In this document: positions 30,655 to 43,056 of the stretch, in pieces
How the letters are laid out: every line of letters begins with the position of its first letter
Numbering within the stretch: position 1 is the first letter of the stretch
Assembly (NCBI GenBank): GCA_000827205.1
Contig: KN832559.1
Location: 185,167 to 249,166 of the forward strand
Direction: 5' to 3'
DNA length: 64,000 bases
Origin: Plicaturopsis crispa FD-325 SS-3
Taxonomy: Eukaryota; Basidiomycota; Agaricomycetes; Amylocorticiales; Amylocorticiaceae
Program-made: the position numbers and the translations under genes
Notes under the pieces: generated by a model
The model's input: only the letters and a program-made list of their open reading frames with translations
What the model was told of the DNA's origin: nothing
The model's database searches: none

Positions 30655-33600
30655 TCAACTTCGCCAATACTGGGCGAGGTCGTGTATGCGGTCGAGTACG
30701 ACAGTGAAGTATGATGTTTCGTTCAACAACGCCTCGAAGTGCTTAATAGCTTCCTCTTCGGTCAAGTCCAGCCTGAACTTCTCCTGTATCTGCTCGTGCA
30801 CGTCCCTGTGCTTGATGTCAGGGATATTCGCGTCGACCATCAGTGCCACCAAGTTGAGAATGAGGTTGGCGCTCTTGCGGAGGATGGTGAAGGCCGTGAA
30901 GCAGAAGTTCTTGAACCGTGCGTAATGCGTGGACTGCGCACCGCCCATGCCATCGACCATCTCTTTACAGACTTTGACGGGCGGCGGGAATGGCTTAGGA
31001 TCGCGTCCAAGGATATATCCAAAGTCGACTGTATCAATCTTATCAGAGCCTGCAAAACCGATATAAGAAGTAGGGCATACCATGGAAGAAATGACCTAGC
31101 AGTAGCCGTGAAGAGTCAAATGGCTGTGGTATTACAAAGACAAGCAAAACGACTCACCATCGGGAGACAAAAGAAGATTATCAAGATGACGATCGCCCAC
31201 TCCTAGCAAGTAAGTGACGACGCAGTAGCCAGCTAGGGCAAGAACGTTAGATTTGGCAAGGAACTAGGCACGACTGGAACATACCACAACTGCGTACAAA
31301 GGTATCGATTACGCTGGGCTCGACTCCATACGTGCCCACGCTGCCCTCGTCGGGATTGTTTGCCCGAAGATAGTTTAGCAGGGTCCCGTTCTCGCTCACT
31401 ATGGCGGCAATGGTTTTGCTAGGAATGAACTGGGCCATTCCCTGCAACGGACCAGTCGCCAGTACATCGTACGGGCTCAACTTCAGGTCAAGATTCTCCT
31501 TCCGCAGTAAACGATCCATCAGCGTGAACAGCTGTATGACGAGCTGATCCTGCCGCATGTCATCGCCATCCTTGAAAATGACAGGGAACTCGGAGCCATC
31601 GGAACACTGGAAGAACAAGAGCAACGGGAAGAGATTGGACTTGAAGACCGACGACTTCTCCGCGATGATGCCTGTTACCTCGATGCTTGCGTTGAGAGGA
31701 AGGGGAAGTGGTGCCATTGTCGCGAGGCCATTCTTCGAGTCCATGAGCAGGGACCGCAGTTTCTCGATTTTTTTCGGCCGCGGGTCTTTCGACGTCCGAA
31801 GTTCCTTGGCGCGCTTCGCGAGAGTGTCGATAAGCACGCCTTGCCTGCGCATCAGATCTCGCCGCTCGCTGCCGTTCTCCGACTGTCAGGGTGCCGGTCA
31901 GATAACTGGTTGCATTGAGGGGGTGAGGATACATACCTCGAGTATCTTGTTCATAAACTTGAACACGACACGACCATACATTTTGGCCATCATCCTATCT
32001 TCGAGAGCAACTTCGACCATGAGGTACCAGTAAAGGCGGTTTCCTAACGGGAGGTTCTGTACACCGCGCGCTATCAAGAAATCAGCGAGTCCGCTGTCGT
32101 CGTATGATATAGCGCTGGTCGTAGACCGTGACGATCGTTGGTCACTAGCCGTACTCTCGAACTTCAGTGCTTGAACAAGCTGTAGAAGATATAATAGCAA
32201 TTCCTACTCGCGATATATCTTCAGCACAGATCACAGACAGAATACGGCTACACTTACATCGTCGTCAGCCCGGCTCAATTGCCGCACCGCGAACGCCCGC
32301 ACACGCGAATCCACAGTGCCCGGTCCAAGGAGCTCCAGCGCATCGTCTGTATCAATCTCGGTCCATTGCGGCAGTAGCTCCTCCACAGCCTGCTTGACCT
32401 CCGACGGGTCTCTCCATGTGACTGACTTGAGGAACTTTGTCAAGCCACGCTTATCCCGAGCGAGGTAGAAGCGGAATTTCCAGATAAGGTCTTTCTCCTC
32501 AGCATTGAGCGGTTGACTGGGGGCGTAGTTCAATATTTCCTGGAGAAGAGTTGAGATATTGACGGTCTACAATGAATTTGAGGCTCACCCCAAGCTCGTC
32601 GCGATTCTGGGCATTAGGTTTGAGTTCTCTGTCATAAGGACTACTTCGGTGGCTACGGACGAGCCGCCGATGTTTGTCTTCTACTGGGTTTTCACGGGCA
32701 ACTTCGGGGTCAAGAATAGCCCACAGATGTGTATCAGTGGCAAAGGTAGACGAGATAGATGGTGCGCCTGGTGGTTGAGCGACAGGCTGTATAATATTCG
32801 ACGTAGCTGTCGCACTATGAGCTTCCTGGTGCACGGTATGTAAGTAGTGACACCAGCGGGAAATTGAAAACTTACGGGCTCACTGAAGATAACTGGAAAG
32901 TCGAAGCGAGGTAAATCAATGTAGAGAAAAAGGTTCTCTGATTTTTCAGTTTCTGCCTGTAAGTTCATTCCAGCTGTGTACAAGCCCTCGAAAAGAGAAC
33001 GGCGTACCGCGTGGATCTCTTCCATCTTTCTGAAGGCTAGCTTGTCAAGCCAGTCGGACTTTGGTAAGTCACCCCTCTCGTACTTCTTGACAAGCTATGG
33101 GAACCGTCAACACGGTTGATTACACTGTGCCATGGTTTCCTTACCTTCTCCAGCCGGCCCATTTCGTCCCGTGTTTCGAGTTTACTGGGCGTGGTCGTCT
33201 CAATAGAGCCATCCGCCTCCCGCCCAGGCCATAAGAGTAATCGGTGTTTGCCCCGTCTTAGAGTCCTTGGCCCACCGTGAGTGTTTGAGGCCTCCACAGA
33301 CGGATAGACGACATACCACTTCTTGCCGAAGATTCGAAACGTAGATCCCCCCACTGGAGCGGCTGCTCGAGGACCTGCGATATCCCAAACCGTAAAGGTA
33401 ATCTGTGAACTTAACGGTAGGTCGCAGTATCGAATTGGTAGGGTTATCCATTCATTCCACCTAGATACATGTACATATTATGATGAATATCATTCCAGCG
33501 AGGAAAAAGGTAATAGGCGTACGTGTAGTTTGTCTTGAACGCCTTGAAGGACGTTCGAAACGGGATCGTTAATGGCTTGTTATCCGCAATGAGTTGACAG

Positions 33601-33892
33601 GTGACATATATATCTGACAACGTTCTTCACGCTGAGATTACTAAAACCGGTGTGTATGTGCTAAGAGTATGCTCACGAAGATTGGACGCCGTGGAATCGA
33701 AGCTCGGGCTGATCTAGGAGTTCAGTGAACGGCCTCGGATGCCTTATCCCTTCGAGCTGGGATCTGATTGTGTCGTTTTTAGGTCAGTATATAGGATGCA
33801 ATGGCCGCGAATGCATACATTCGAAAAGTGACGGGGAGTTTGAGGTCAGACAATGTCGCGAAAGTTATGTCGTCTCGGTTGTCCTTGTCCAT
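30655..33892 (-). CDS. VPS34: Phosphatidylinositol 3-kinase VPS34
   Basis: The gene runs leftward from ATG 33890-33892 ([20 protein letters not shown]) to TGA 30655 with about twelve introns. The C2 domain includes [17 protein letters not shown] and [20 protein letters not shown]; the helical PIK domain has [20 protein letters not shown] and [20 protein letters not shown]; the kinase core has [40 protein letters not shown] (catalytic DRH..N) and [20 protein letters not shown] (DFG). The DFG region depends on a 15-nt exon at 31081-31095 encoding HFFH with split codons on each side. The C-terminus [13 protein letters not shown] ends just after the regulatory helix, as in yeast and human class III enzymes. 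It makes PI3P on endosomes and autophagosomes with Vps15 and Vps30/Beclin. It is convergent with the DUF6533-like gene (166 bp apart). Confidence 0.95.
31081..31095 (-). other. VPS34: 15-nt microexon of VPS34
   Basis: Between introns 31096-31157 (62 bp) and 31029-31080 (52 bp), both GT-AG on the minus strand. With it the protein reads [16 protein letters not shown], as the kinase family requires. Without it the sequence before DFG is lost. Confidence 0.8.
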
Positions 33893-34262
33893 GATCCCTT
33901 GCCTCAAGTTTCGGAAACAGCTCCAGACAGCGAGCCTAGTATGGCGGTGAGTTGCGGCAGATGTATTTTTCCAGCGGTAGAGGAATTCTAGATGATAGCT
34001 AAAGGACTGTGAAGACCTGGAGGATGCAGGATAGCAAGGAGTGGGCCATATCGAGGCGCGACGCGTGCCGTGCCTCTGCCAAGATGATTTCGATGTCCGA
34101 CTCCGCGACTGCTGTTTATGCTTATTTGTTCTTTACTTCGATGGCTTTCAGTGCGCACTCAACGCTTGCTAGAAGCTGACAAATCATAGAAAACAGCGGA
34201 TGCTACAGTAGAAAGTTAAACAGTAACGCTAAATGTACAACATACAAATTTGCGACCATAGA
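33893..34262. other. VPS34 promoter and urease 3' flank
   Basis: These 370 bases hold the upstream region of VPS34 and the 3' end of the urease gene. No gene is seen. Confidence 0.5.
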
Positions 34263-37200
34263 TCAGAAAAAGTTGTAGACTCTCGCCAACGGCAATCTTT
34301 CAGCAGGCTCCACGTCCGCCAAAATCCCGTCAGCGTGCACATCGTAGCTCTCGGGGTCTACGGTCATCTTTGGCGTCGCGTCGTTCCACTTCATGTCTTT
34401 CTTTGTCACCGCTCGACAATTTTTGACACCTTCGAAACGTTTCGAGAGACCATATGATGCGACTGTGCCAGATGTGATGGATATCTGGGAAACGAAAGCG
34501 ACGGAGTTGAGTGCCGCAGATGACGGATGCGAGCCCCACATGGGTTTGGCGTAGGATGGCTGGACGGTGGGAATGGACGCATTGGCATCGCCCATCTGAA
34601 GATAGGTGAGATACTACGTGAGTGTAAGGAGAGTCAAGGGCACGCACTTGTGATACTGCAATCACGCCCGATTTCAAGACCATTTCAGGCTTTGAGCCGA
34701 AGTTCTCCGGTTTCCATAAGACGAGGTCGGCCAGTGTACCAACACCGACGTGCCCAACCATGTGTCCAATGCCGTGGGTAATCGCACTAGATCCATACAT
34801 CAGTACGATACGACACACAAGCGACATAAAGAACACGAACGGATTGATTGTGTATTTCGCGATATAGCGCTTAACGCGACCGTTGTCGTTGCCCTCGACG
34901 TCTCCCAAGGAAGCGAGAGGACCTCTGAATTCTCGCATCTTGCTTGCCGTTCTCCATGTACGACTGACGACCTCGCCCACCCGGCCCATAGCCTGCGAGT
35001 CGGAGCTGATCATGGATATGGCGCCCGTATCATGAAGTACATCTTCAGCTGCGACTGTCTCTGCACGAATGCGGGATTCGGCGAAAGCGAGATCTTCTGG
35101 TATTGATTTGTCCAGATGATGGCACACCATAAGCATCTGCAAGAGGTTGTTTGAGGCAGTTCAATCGAGTCCGAGATAAACGGCTCACGTCAAGATGTTC
35201 GTCTAGCGTATTATTTGTGTAAGGGCGAGTTGGGTTTGTAGATGATGGCAGAACATTGTTATGCTCGCAAACCACGATGATGTCAGGCGCGTGCCCGCCA
35301 CCGGCTCCCTCAGTATGATAAGTATGGATCGTACGGTTTCCGAATGCAGAGATGGTGCCTATATAATAATCAGCTCGCAGTCGCTGTCGTTTCGTAGGAC
35401 TTACTTTCAACAAAGCCGCTCTCGTTCAATGTGTCAGTATGGATGTTCACCTGTATGAAGGGTCAAACACGATCTACGCGACTACGTGAAAGAAGACCCA
35501 CTTGAACATCATATTTATCCGCAACATCCAAAGCGTTGGTAATGACCGCAGGGGTAGATCCCCAGTCCTCATGCAGCTTCAGCCCACATGCACCAGCGAT
35601 CAGTATTTCCTCCAACGCCGTCGGTCCCGCATCATTGCCCTTCCCAGTGAACGCAAAGTTCACTGGTAGACCATCTGTAGCAGCGAGCATGTGGCGCATA
35701 TAGAAGGGGCTAGACGTGCACGTCGTCGCATTTGTCCCTGCGCTCGGACCTGTCCCGCCGCCGATCATAGTTGTCGTGCCGGCTGCAAGCGCCTCGGTGA
35801 CCTGCTGAGGGCAGATATAATGTACGTGCGCATCCACGGCGCCGGCAGTGACGATCAATTTTTCGCCTGCAATGACCTCCGTCGCGGAGCCTATGATCAG
35901 CGAAGGATGCACGTTCTCCATGACATCGGGGTTGCCAGCTTTGCCTAAACCAGCGATGAGCCCATTTTTCACACCAATGTCGGCCTAGACAGTCGTGAGT
36001 CAGCACGCCGCCGAGTGCGGGCGCATAAGCGCATGGGTACACGCACCTTGTAAATCCCGGAATAATCTACGATGAGTGCGTTGGTAATGACGAGATCAAG
36101 TGTCTCGGCCGAAGATCGATCGGTGGCTTGACCCTGGCCCTCGCGAATTGATTTGCCTTGCGAGGAGAGTCAGATTTCCCGTACTTAGAAGGATCTGCTC
36201 ATACAAACCTCCTCCGAATTTGACCTCGTCTCCGTAGACCGTCTGAGACGAATGTGAGTAGTGCAATATAGCCGGAGTAACAAGACAGACCTCATCACGC
36301 TCAACCTCGATCCAGAGCGCCGTGTCGCCTAAGCGAATCCTATCGCCCACGGTGGGTCCAAACATCGAGATATACGCTTCGCGTCCGATATCAGTGTCGA
36401 CTGTGATCTCAAGCGCTCCAGGCTCCGCGACATGTTCGAACCCTTTCTGAATTAGGGCAGCGATGATATCTTCCGTCCTCCCAAAGTCAACTACGCCCGA
36501 TGCGAGCCGATTTCCACCTGAGATAATTTTTGACCCAGCGATAGAGCACAAAGTAACGGTTTTGACGTCGCCGGGCTCAAAGCGCACAGCGGTACCCGCT
36601 GGAATGTCAAGGCGTTTACCATAGGCCTTAGCACGATCGAACGACAGAGCTGCGTTTGTTTCGACAAAATGATAGTGCGATCCAATCTATGCTCGCACAG
36701 GTCAGCGTGAGCCAAGCGCTTTGCGGACTAACTTACTTGGATAGGGCGGTCACCGTTGTTGGTGACACGGAGCCGGACCCGTTCGCGTCCTCGGTTGATA
36801 ACGACTCGCTCCTTTTTCGCGATTATAGCCCCTGGCATCTTTTCGCGCGCGTACTCTGACTGCTCGATGATCGGGAACTTATCCGCGGAGGGTACAGGTA
36901 GGAACGACCCGTAAAGCGCAGCCTCGAGATCGCCCGAGTCGGTGCATATGGGATCATGCACAGTGACAAGGAATACACTGCGCTGATATGTAAATTGATG
37001 TTGCCACTGTGATCTGCTGTCTACTTACCCGTCATGGAAGGTGCCCTCCACCTGGATCTCATGCAAGAGAGTCGGTACACTGGGTAAGACATGCCGCCGT
37101 CCTAGCATAGTTTTCCCATGTTGCATAAGCTCGGAGACAGAATGATGGCCATCCCGTATGCGCTCCTGGAGCTGGGACGCAATCAGAGCTATCGCTTCCG

Positions 37201-37345
37201 TTTGATTCAATCGAACCCCTCGCGCCAGGCGTTTCTGAGCTAAAAACCCTGCCTACGTGCCGTTAGTTACCACCATATCCTTGACAACACACAAGCTGAC
37301 CTGGTGGAGTAACAGTTTCGTTTCTTCACGAGGAAGGAGATGCAT
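34263..37345 (-). CDS. URE1: Urease, single-chain nickel enzyme
   Basis: Runs from ATG 37343-37345 to TGA 34263 with roughly ten introns and contains in one chain the parts that bacteria split into gamma, beta and alpha subunits. Gamma part: [20 protein letters not shown] and [20 protein letters not shown]. Beta part: [40 protein letters not shown] and [19 protein letters not shown]. Alpha part: [32 protein letters not shown] (nickel His pair), GLKLHEDWG (carbamylated Lys), [35 protein letters not shown] (flap His/Cys) and [17 protein letters not shown] (nickel Asp). All key residues are present, so it should hydrolyse urea to ammonia and carbamate in the cytosol. The accessory maturation genes are not in the window. 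It is divergent from the AA14 gene. Confidence 0.95.
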
Positions 37346-38043
37346 TATTTATGCTTCGAGTTGCAGAAAGATAAGGACGGTTGCAATGATGCTAAGCCGC
37401 TGATCAGAATCTACCGAATGAAAGTATGTATATGTTTTATCAATGGCCTTTTCAATGGGAAACGAGTAGAGCAGTCAAGAAACCGTTTCACTCACACAAG
37501 TTCACTGCCAAGCAGTAGTCCTAGCATCCCACTGGCAGCGCTATCACTGGCAGATAGCAGACTCGACAACGCTGTCGCGAATTTGAATATTGACAAAGGC
37601 CGGGAGGAGAACCTAGAATAGAAATATTGCGGCCATCAGGACCGGCCGACTCACCGCCAGCGACATTGTCCAAAATGTCTGTCACTGTTTCTTGACGCGT
37701 TCCCCTCGACGAGCAACAATCGTTGCACAACATATTTCTACTGTCCTATCTCGCACAACTTGACATCTTTTTCGACAAAAATACTGATGCAACATACGCA
37801 TACAACGACAATGCGCGTAGCAAAGAACCGCAGATCCCGTCGTGTACGTAAATTTGGCGGGACGAAGTTTGAACAATGACCACTCTGTTTTTTGTCTTCA
37901 CAACGCCCTCATAAAGCAAGACAACCGCAAGAACTCGACGTTCTACCGAACCACAGTCCTTACAGTCTCCCGTGCACAGGATTGCACGCGCAGCTCCGTT
38001 GCCTTCACGCCTAGCGCCTGAACCGTAGCCGCGACTCTGCGTC
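37346..38043. promoter_or_regulatory. Bidirectional promoter region urease / AA14
   Basis: About 700 bases between divergent start codons. Only short unsupported open frames occur. No TATA box is clear on either side. The role follows from the layout. Confidence 0.5.
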
Positions 38044-39456
38044 ATGTCCGTCGTTGCCATTTCCCTAGCAGCTATCTGCTACGTTTTCCCGACGGTTTCT
38101 GCCCATGCTTGTGAGTATCTCTTTATCTCAGGCTGTAGCTTTCTAATGACGCGTCTCAGCGATCTGGCATCCTAGCATGTATGGTTTCAATGTCACCCAA
38201 CAAACATTTCCTTATGACAACCGCCCCGTCTCACCGCTTGTCAATTTTACTTTCGACCAGTGGTGGTTCCACGGCCACCTCGATCACCCACCGAACCCCA
38301 CCGACGTCTTTGAATTACCTGCTGGACAGAACGTCACGACGGAGATCGCGTGCAACAAAGGTGCTACGTCCTTTTTCGCGTCTTCCGAAGGCGGCGACAT
38401 CCGTAACCCCAACGCGCCGAACGATCCTTGCCCCGGCTCTCCGCCTGCGGAGTATCATACTACGGGTCCGGACGATGTCAAAGGTTGTGCACTCGCAATT
38501 GCGTACGAGAGCGATGCGCGCGCCATCAAGAAGGAGGACTTTGCGGTGTTCAGTGTCAACCAGACGTGTGTTTTGAACCGTTTTACGGATTTCGCGGTTC
38601 CCGAGCGCATGCCGCCTTGCCCCGAAGGCGGATGCACATGCGCGTGGTTTTGGATCCATTCACCTGACAGTGGTGGCGAGCAGAGTAAGTCGCCAATTCG
38701 TGTTGCGAAGGAAGCCCTGCTCACCGTGCTCTAGATTACATGAACGGCTTCAAGTGCAACGTAACTTCTGCAACATCGACGACGCCTGTGGCCAAACCGC
38801 AAGTTCCGAGAAGGTGTGGAGCCGACACGACGAACGTCGACGCCAACGTCCGCACTTTCAAGTCAACGCCCGGTAACTGCACTTTTGGCGCGAAGCAGCC
38901 GTTCTACTGGTTCCAGGCCGAGCAGAACAACGTGCGTCCCAAGACCCCACACGCGCCAAGTGACCTTCAGTCTGACCAATTGCATTAGATGTTCGAGGGG
39001 ACGTTCTCGCCCCCATTTTATACCGACCTCTACAACTTCAAGGATGGCGCGCAAAACGACATCTTTGAGGACTCGTATGCGAGCCTTCCGGTGCCAGGTC
39101 CCAACCAGACGGTGCTGCCTGTTCTGGCCGACCTGTCTGGTGGCGCGACTGCCACTAGCAGCGCCATTCCGTCGTCCACGTCGAACGCCGCGTCCACGTC
39201 TAGCGCTGCATCCACGTCGACGGAATCGGCTGTGCCGACTGGCAGCGGCATCCCCTCTCCTCCCATTGGTAATCCCAATGCGAAAACTTGGTGCGTATGG
39301 TCCATGTTCCGCCGCGTTCACGTAGCTGACAATCACGTTTATAGCAAACGCCAGTCCCGGTCTTTGCGCAAACGAAGTACCAATCGCCTCAAATCGTCGT
39401 CCTTCCTGCGGAAGCATGGCATGGCCAAGCGAGACAGCCTGTGGCATCCCTTCTAG
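38044..39456 (+). CDS. AA14-family copper-dependent lytic polysaccharide monooxygenase
   Basis: Five exons (38044-38110, 38160-38684, 38735-38931, 38989-39290, 39345-39456) encode 400 residues with consistent phases. The signal peptide [20 protein letters not shown] is expected to be cut before [20 protein letters not shown], leaving the N-terminal His needed for the copper histidine brace. Typical AA14 blocks follow: [20 protein letters not shown] (second His candidate), [100 protein letters not shown] and [22 protein letters not shown]14 enzymes from white-rot fungi were described as oxidising xylan bound to cellulose. After the catalytic domain comes a Ser/Thr/Ala linker ([18 protein letters not shown]) and a very basic tail ([20 protein letters not shown]). 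No cellulose-binding module is present. Confidence 0.92.
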
Positions 39457-40134
39457 ACCCGCTGTGCGAGTCCACCCAATTATACCTTCCTTCGATCTTC
39501 GTTGTCTGTCCCAATTGTTTTGCATCTTGTATCTACCTCGTCGACGCACATATGTAGCCTTATGTTCATTGCTTTGATCAGTTTCCTATGCGTGCGCTGA
39601 TACTACCAGCCAATACAGAACGCAAGAATAATAATAGCACGACTTGGACCTCTACCACAGCGGAGTGGCAAGTAGGTAAGTGCCTCTATTTTCACGCGTG
39701 CTTTGATCTCGTACTTACTTGTGGGCCCCGGCATGTCGAGCGGTGGCAGCATATCATCCCATACTCTGCTTATTTTCGTACCCATATCCATGGACCATCA
39801 CTAACGAGTCGTCACCACAATAGGAACTTCGACCGATGGCGCCACAAAATCAAAGAACGGCCACCAAAGGGCTCACTTTTTTGTCTCTGAATGCCGATGT
39901 CAAAATCCAAACAAAGTTCACCGCGGCCCCAGCGGTACCTATTTGTTCAACAAAGGGGGCCACCCTGGGCAACTTAAACGTTCGTCAGAGCCTACGACCA
40001 GATTATATAAAGCTACGCTCTCATATTCCTGCTGCTCTTAATATTCTCATTCCGTGACTATCTGAGCAAGCGTGTCCGACACCGTTGGCTTTTCCTATAC
40101 TCAGCTTTACTCTCATTCGCGCGCCTCTCACAAG
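39457..40134. other. Intergenic with TATA promoter of the zinc-finger gene
   Basis: No coding region is supported. The right half contains a good TATA box (listed separately). Confidence 0.5.
40005..40013 (+). promoter_or_regulatory. TATA box of the zinc-finger gene
   Basis: tatataaag lies 122 bases before the ATG at 40135, with a pyrimidine-rich stretch (ctcattcctgctgctc) between them. This is a strong match to a fungal TATA element. Confidence 0.6.
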
Positions 40135-41404
40135 ATGTCTATGCGACTTGATTTTATCTTGAATCACTCCGACGATGCACGCACTCAGGACTCCAAGGGA
40201 AGCTCAACCTCCACTATACTCTCCTACGGAGTGGAAGTTCCGCAGTCGGTCCAGGCCTATCGTAGTACAGTAAGTGCTTGTCATTAATCATTTCTCGACG
40301 ATTTTGTCTCAACATTTTTCGGGCCTTCAGTCTGACTGCCATGAAGCCGACGGCCATCCAACCGTGCGCGCTACGCCTTTGTTCGTCTTCGGGTCCAATA
40401 CGACGGCCGCTTTCAATGCACCGACGGTCGTCTGTGAGGGGTGCACCAAGCACTCTTGCATGCGACACATCGGCAAGGAAAACGAGCAGGTATTATTGGA
40501 TTGGAACCAAGAAAGCCGAATTTTGGCCGAAAAGATGGACCAAGATATGGAAGCTAGGCTAAGCAAGTCACCCGAGCCAAACGATGTGGGCTTGATATCT
40601 GCCGACCGGATGAATGTCGAAGACGACCACGACGACGCTGCCGACATCATCCACACAAAGCACCCGACGTCGACCTTCATTCCCTCGAATCCTAGTCCGC
40701 CCAGACCAAAACTTGTAGCCGCGTACTACTCTGTCGATTCCGACCCCGACGACTACCCTGACTTGGGGGACTCCGATGCCGATGACTTGTCCGCTCCCGC
40801 AGCTTCCCTCCACGATACGTCTGCACCATCTTCACGGACGCTCGCACCTCTCCCAAAGACGACGCTACCACTAGCATGGTCTGTGGTTTCCGCCACGCTT
40901 CACATCGATCCTCTGCCAACCTCTTCAACGTCTCGAGCTCCTCCTCCGGATCCGCCTGCAAAATCAGGGGCCAAGAGGAAGAGCGAAGCTAGGCAGTCTT
41001 CCCCGCACAAGATCACCCGAATGACAGCCAAACGTACGGTTGCCTCGAGTGTAACGTCCAAGCAGAGGTACCCACCGAAAAGGCAGGCTTCTTCTAAGGT
41101 TGGCTCCGTGTCCCGCGTAGGCTCCGTGGCTGGCAGTGGCTTTGTAGAGGTCAAAGGATTTCGTTGCAAGCAAACTGGCTGTGGTGACCTCCGACGAGTC
41201 TTCTGCCCTCACGAGGGTTGCGATGTGTTTACCAACGGCAAGGGGGACATGGCACGACATCTCCTAACCAAGAAACACAGGGCAGCTTCATTTGAATGTC
41301 CTACGTGTCCCACTGTCTTCACGCGTAACGACGCGCTGACAAGGCACCTACGCAACAGTTCTTGCAAGAGAGCAAGATCCAAGCCGTCGGTAGCACGCAG
41401 ATGA
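40135..41404 (+). CDS. C2H2-type zinc-finger protein
   Basis: Two exons (40135-40269 and 40331-41404) encode 402 residues. The N-terminal part has a Cys-bearing segment (VCEGCTKHSCMRHIGKENEQ), an acidic stretch (DDHDDAADIIHTKHP and YSVDSDPDDYPDLGDSDADD) that could activate transcription, and a basic Ser/Lys-rich region (SGAKRKSEARQSSPHKITRM) that fits a nuclear signal. The C-terminal third carries two fingers. The first, FCPHEGCDVFTNGKGDMARH with LLTKKH, is C-x4-C-x12-H-x5-H. The second, FECPTCPTVFTRNDALTRHL with RNSSC, ends in Cys instead of His. The protein ends soon after in basic residues. It is probably a sequence-specific transcription factor; its targets cannot be read from the sequence. 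The N-terminal part resembles nothing I know. Confidence 0.85.
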
Positions 41405-41590
41405 TCAATTATTCTGGTTGTCGACTCGCCTGTCGCCCATTGTTGTTGCTGTTCACTGCTTTAGTTTGCCCCTTACAACACGAATTTATCTTACCTTGCA
41501 AATCACTCGTCGTGCTACATTTATCTTCATCGCTGTATAGTCAATGAACTGTCATTTTACACGCCAGGTTCGGATCGGAGTAGCTCATGG

Positions 41591-42745
41591 CTAAGGCGCA
41601 CAATAGATACCCTTTCGTACAAACCACGCCTCCAAAGCATCGGCCTGCGTTGTCCACACCCCTCTCCCCAATTCAACTAAGCGTTGAATGAACGTGTCCT
41701 CCAAATCTTGTGTTGTGAGAATAAAGTCGAGGTCATCATCTGTGAGGAACCTCCCGTGACCATCTCCGCCGAATGTCAATTCCACCCACAATTTCTCTAA
41801 TCCTTCCAAAACGCATGCGCGAATGGCCTGGGCATTCTGTCCCTTGGCTAAGGATTTCACCACGGCATAGAATGTGCCACGGTTGGTGTGTATGGTGGAG
41901 GGTTTGTGCAACCTCAAATGCCCGAGCTTGTCGAATGCGTATAAGAGTTTTGCGGTCTGTACCATTTCGGGGTGCGAGAGCTTGACGACGATCGTTCCGC
42001 CCGATTTCACTGCTCGTAGACCGAGGATGACTTGAGATATCAAAAGGCGGTCGCGGTCCCACTCGTTGGCAGACACCTGCGTGCGCAGCTGGTGGCCGTC
42101 CAAAACTGCGAGATCGAATGTACGCAGTTGTATATCCGACGGTGCAGTCTGAAGGGTTGGCGCGGGGATATGTGCGGGACCCAGCTGATAGTATGTCAGG
42201 TCCGCAGAAAGATGCTCAAAGCGCTCGTTTTGCTCGAGGAGGCAGACATGTCCACCCTTCTCTACGTCCAATGAGACGCCGACACCTTTGGCCAGGGCAT
42301 TCTGCGCCAAGATGTACGAAGAAAAGCCGCCCGGGCTGCATCTATCATGCATCTCATTAATACAGACACATGATGATTCAACGGATATACTATACCCCAA
42401 GTCCAAGAACAGAAGTGGCTTCCTGTAAGCCATCACCATCGTGAACCGGTCTATCTCTTGGAAGCAGACTCTCATCTGGCGGAACCAGATTCGATTCATT
42501 TTTTCTGAGGCGTTGTCTGCCTTGTTTCGTTGATTCGCGAAGTGGTGGTCCAAGTCTGTTGACTTGCGTCCCTATACGAAGACCGCTCGTCAATAGATAC
42601 GACAAGGCAAAAGATAATTGTGCACACTCACCATTTGCCTCAACTCCTCGAGTCTTATCATCTCATCAACACCTCTTGCAATGAGCACGTCGGTGAGAGT
42701 TCCCCTCGTCGCCATATCGTCGGAAAGCTTGACTGTAGCAGCCAT
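41591..42745 (-). CDS. FtsJ-like RNA methyltransferase
   Basis: Three exons (42745-42632, 42571-42396, 42341-41591) encode 346 residues. The Rossmann-fold SAM site is built across the second intron: KPLLFLDLG then CSPGGFSSYIL, matching the FLDLGxxPGGF motif I of FtsJ/RrmJ enzymes. VGVSLDVEKGG, FDLAVLDGHQ (catalytic Asp candidate) and GGTIVVKLSHPEM (catalytic Lys candidate) follow. Where the tetrad Glu should stand two residues before Tyr, this protein has NRGTFYAVVK, that is Thr. The 2'-O-methyltransferase tetrad K-D-K-E is therefore incomplete, which raises doubt about the reaction. The C-terminal part (LTDDDLDFILTTQDLEDTFI) is an alpha-helical extension. The likely substrate is RNA, but cap, rRNA or tRNA cannot be chosen between. 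A TATA stretch precedes the start by about 65 bp. Confidence 0.8.
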
Positions 42746-43056
42746 GTCGCGGATGAGTAAAGTAAGGTAGAGCGAACGCACGATGAGACCAAAACATCTG
42801 TGCACTGTATATATACGCCGACCAACGCTGAACAGGTGAGGCTACCTTTAAAGTTTCTACGAAGAGGGTTGGAGCTTGGTGGGCGTAGAGAGGACGACAG
42901 ATCTTCCAGCATAGATGGCAAGTTGAATTTGATTAGTACATTCGATCGCGGTACACATGCAATAACCATCGATAGAGAGACAGCACGCATCTGGGACGAA
43001 GACGGACACTATTTCGATCCAACATTGTTGTGATGCTCAGCTATCGGGCACAAGCA
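42746..43056. other. Intergenic, promoter of the FtsJ-like gene and HGD 3' flank
   Basis: These 311 bases show only the TATA stretch above. No gene is seen. Confidence 0.5.
42808..42815 (-). promoter_or_regulatory. TATA box of the FtsJ-like gene
   Basis: tatatata lies 63-70 bases upstream of the ATG at 42745. Its position and sequence fit a core promoter element. Confidence 0.5.
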
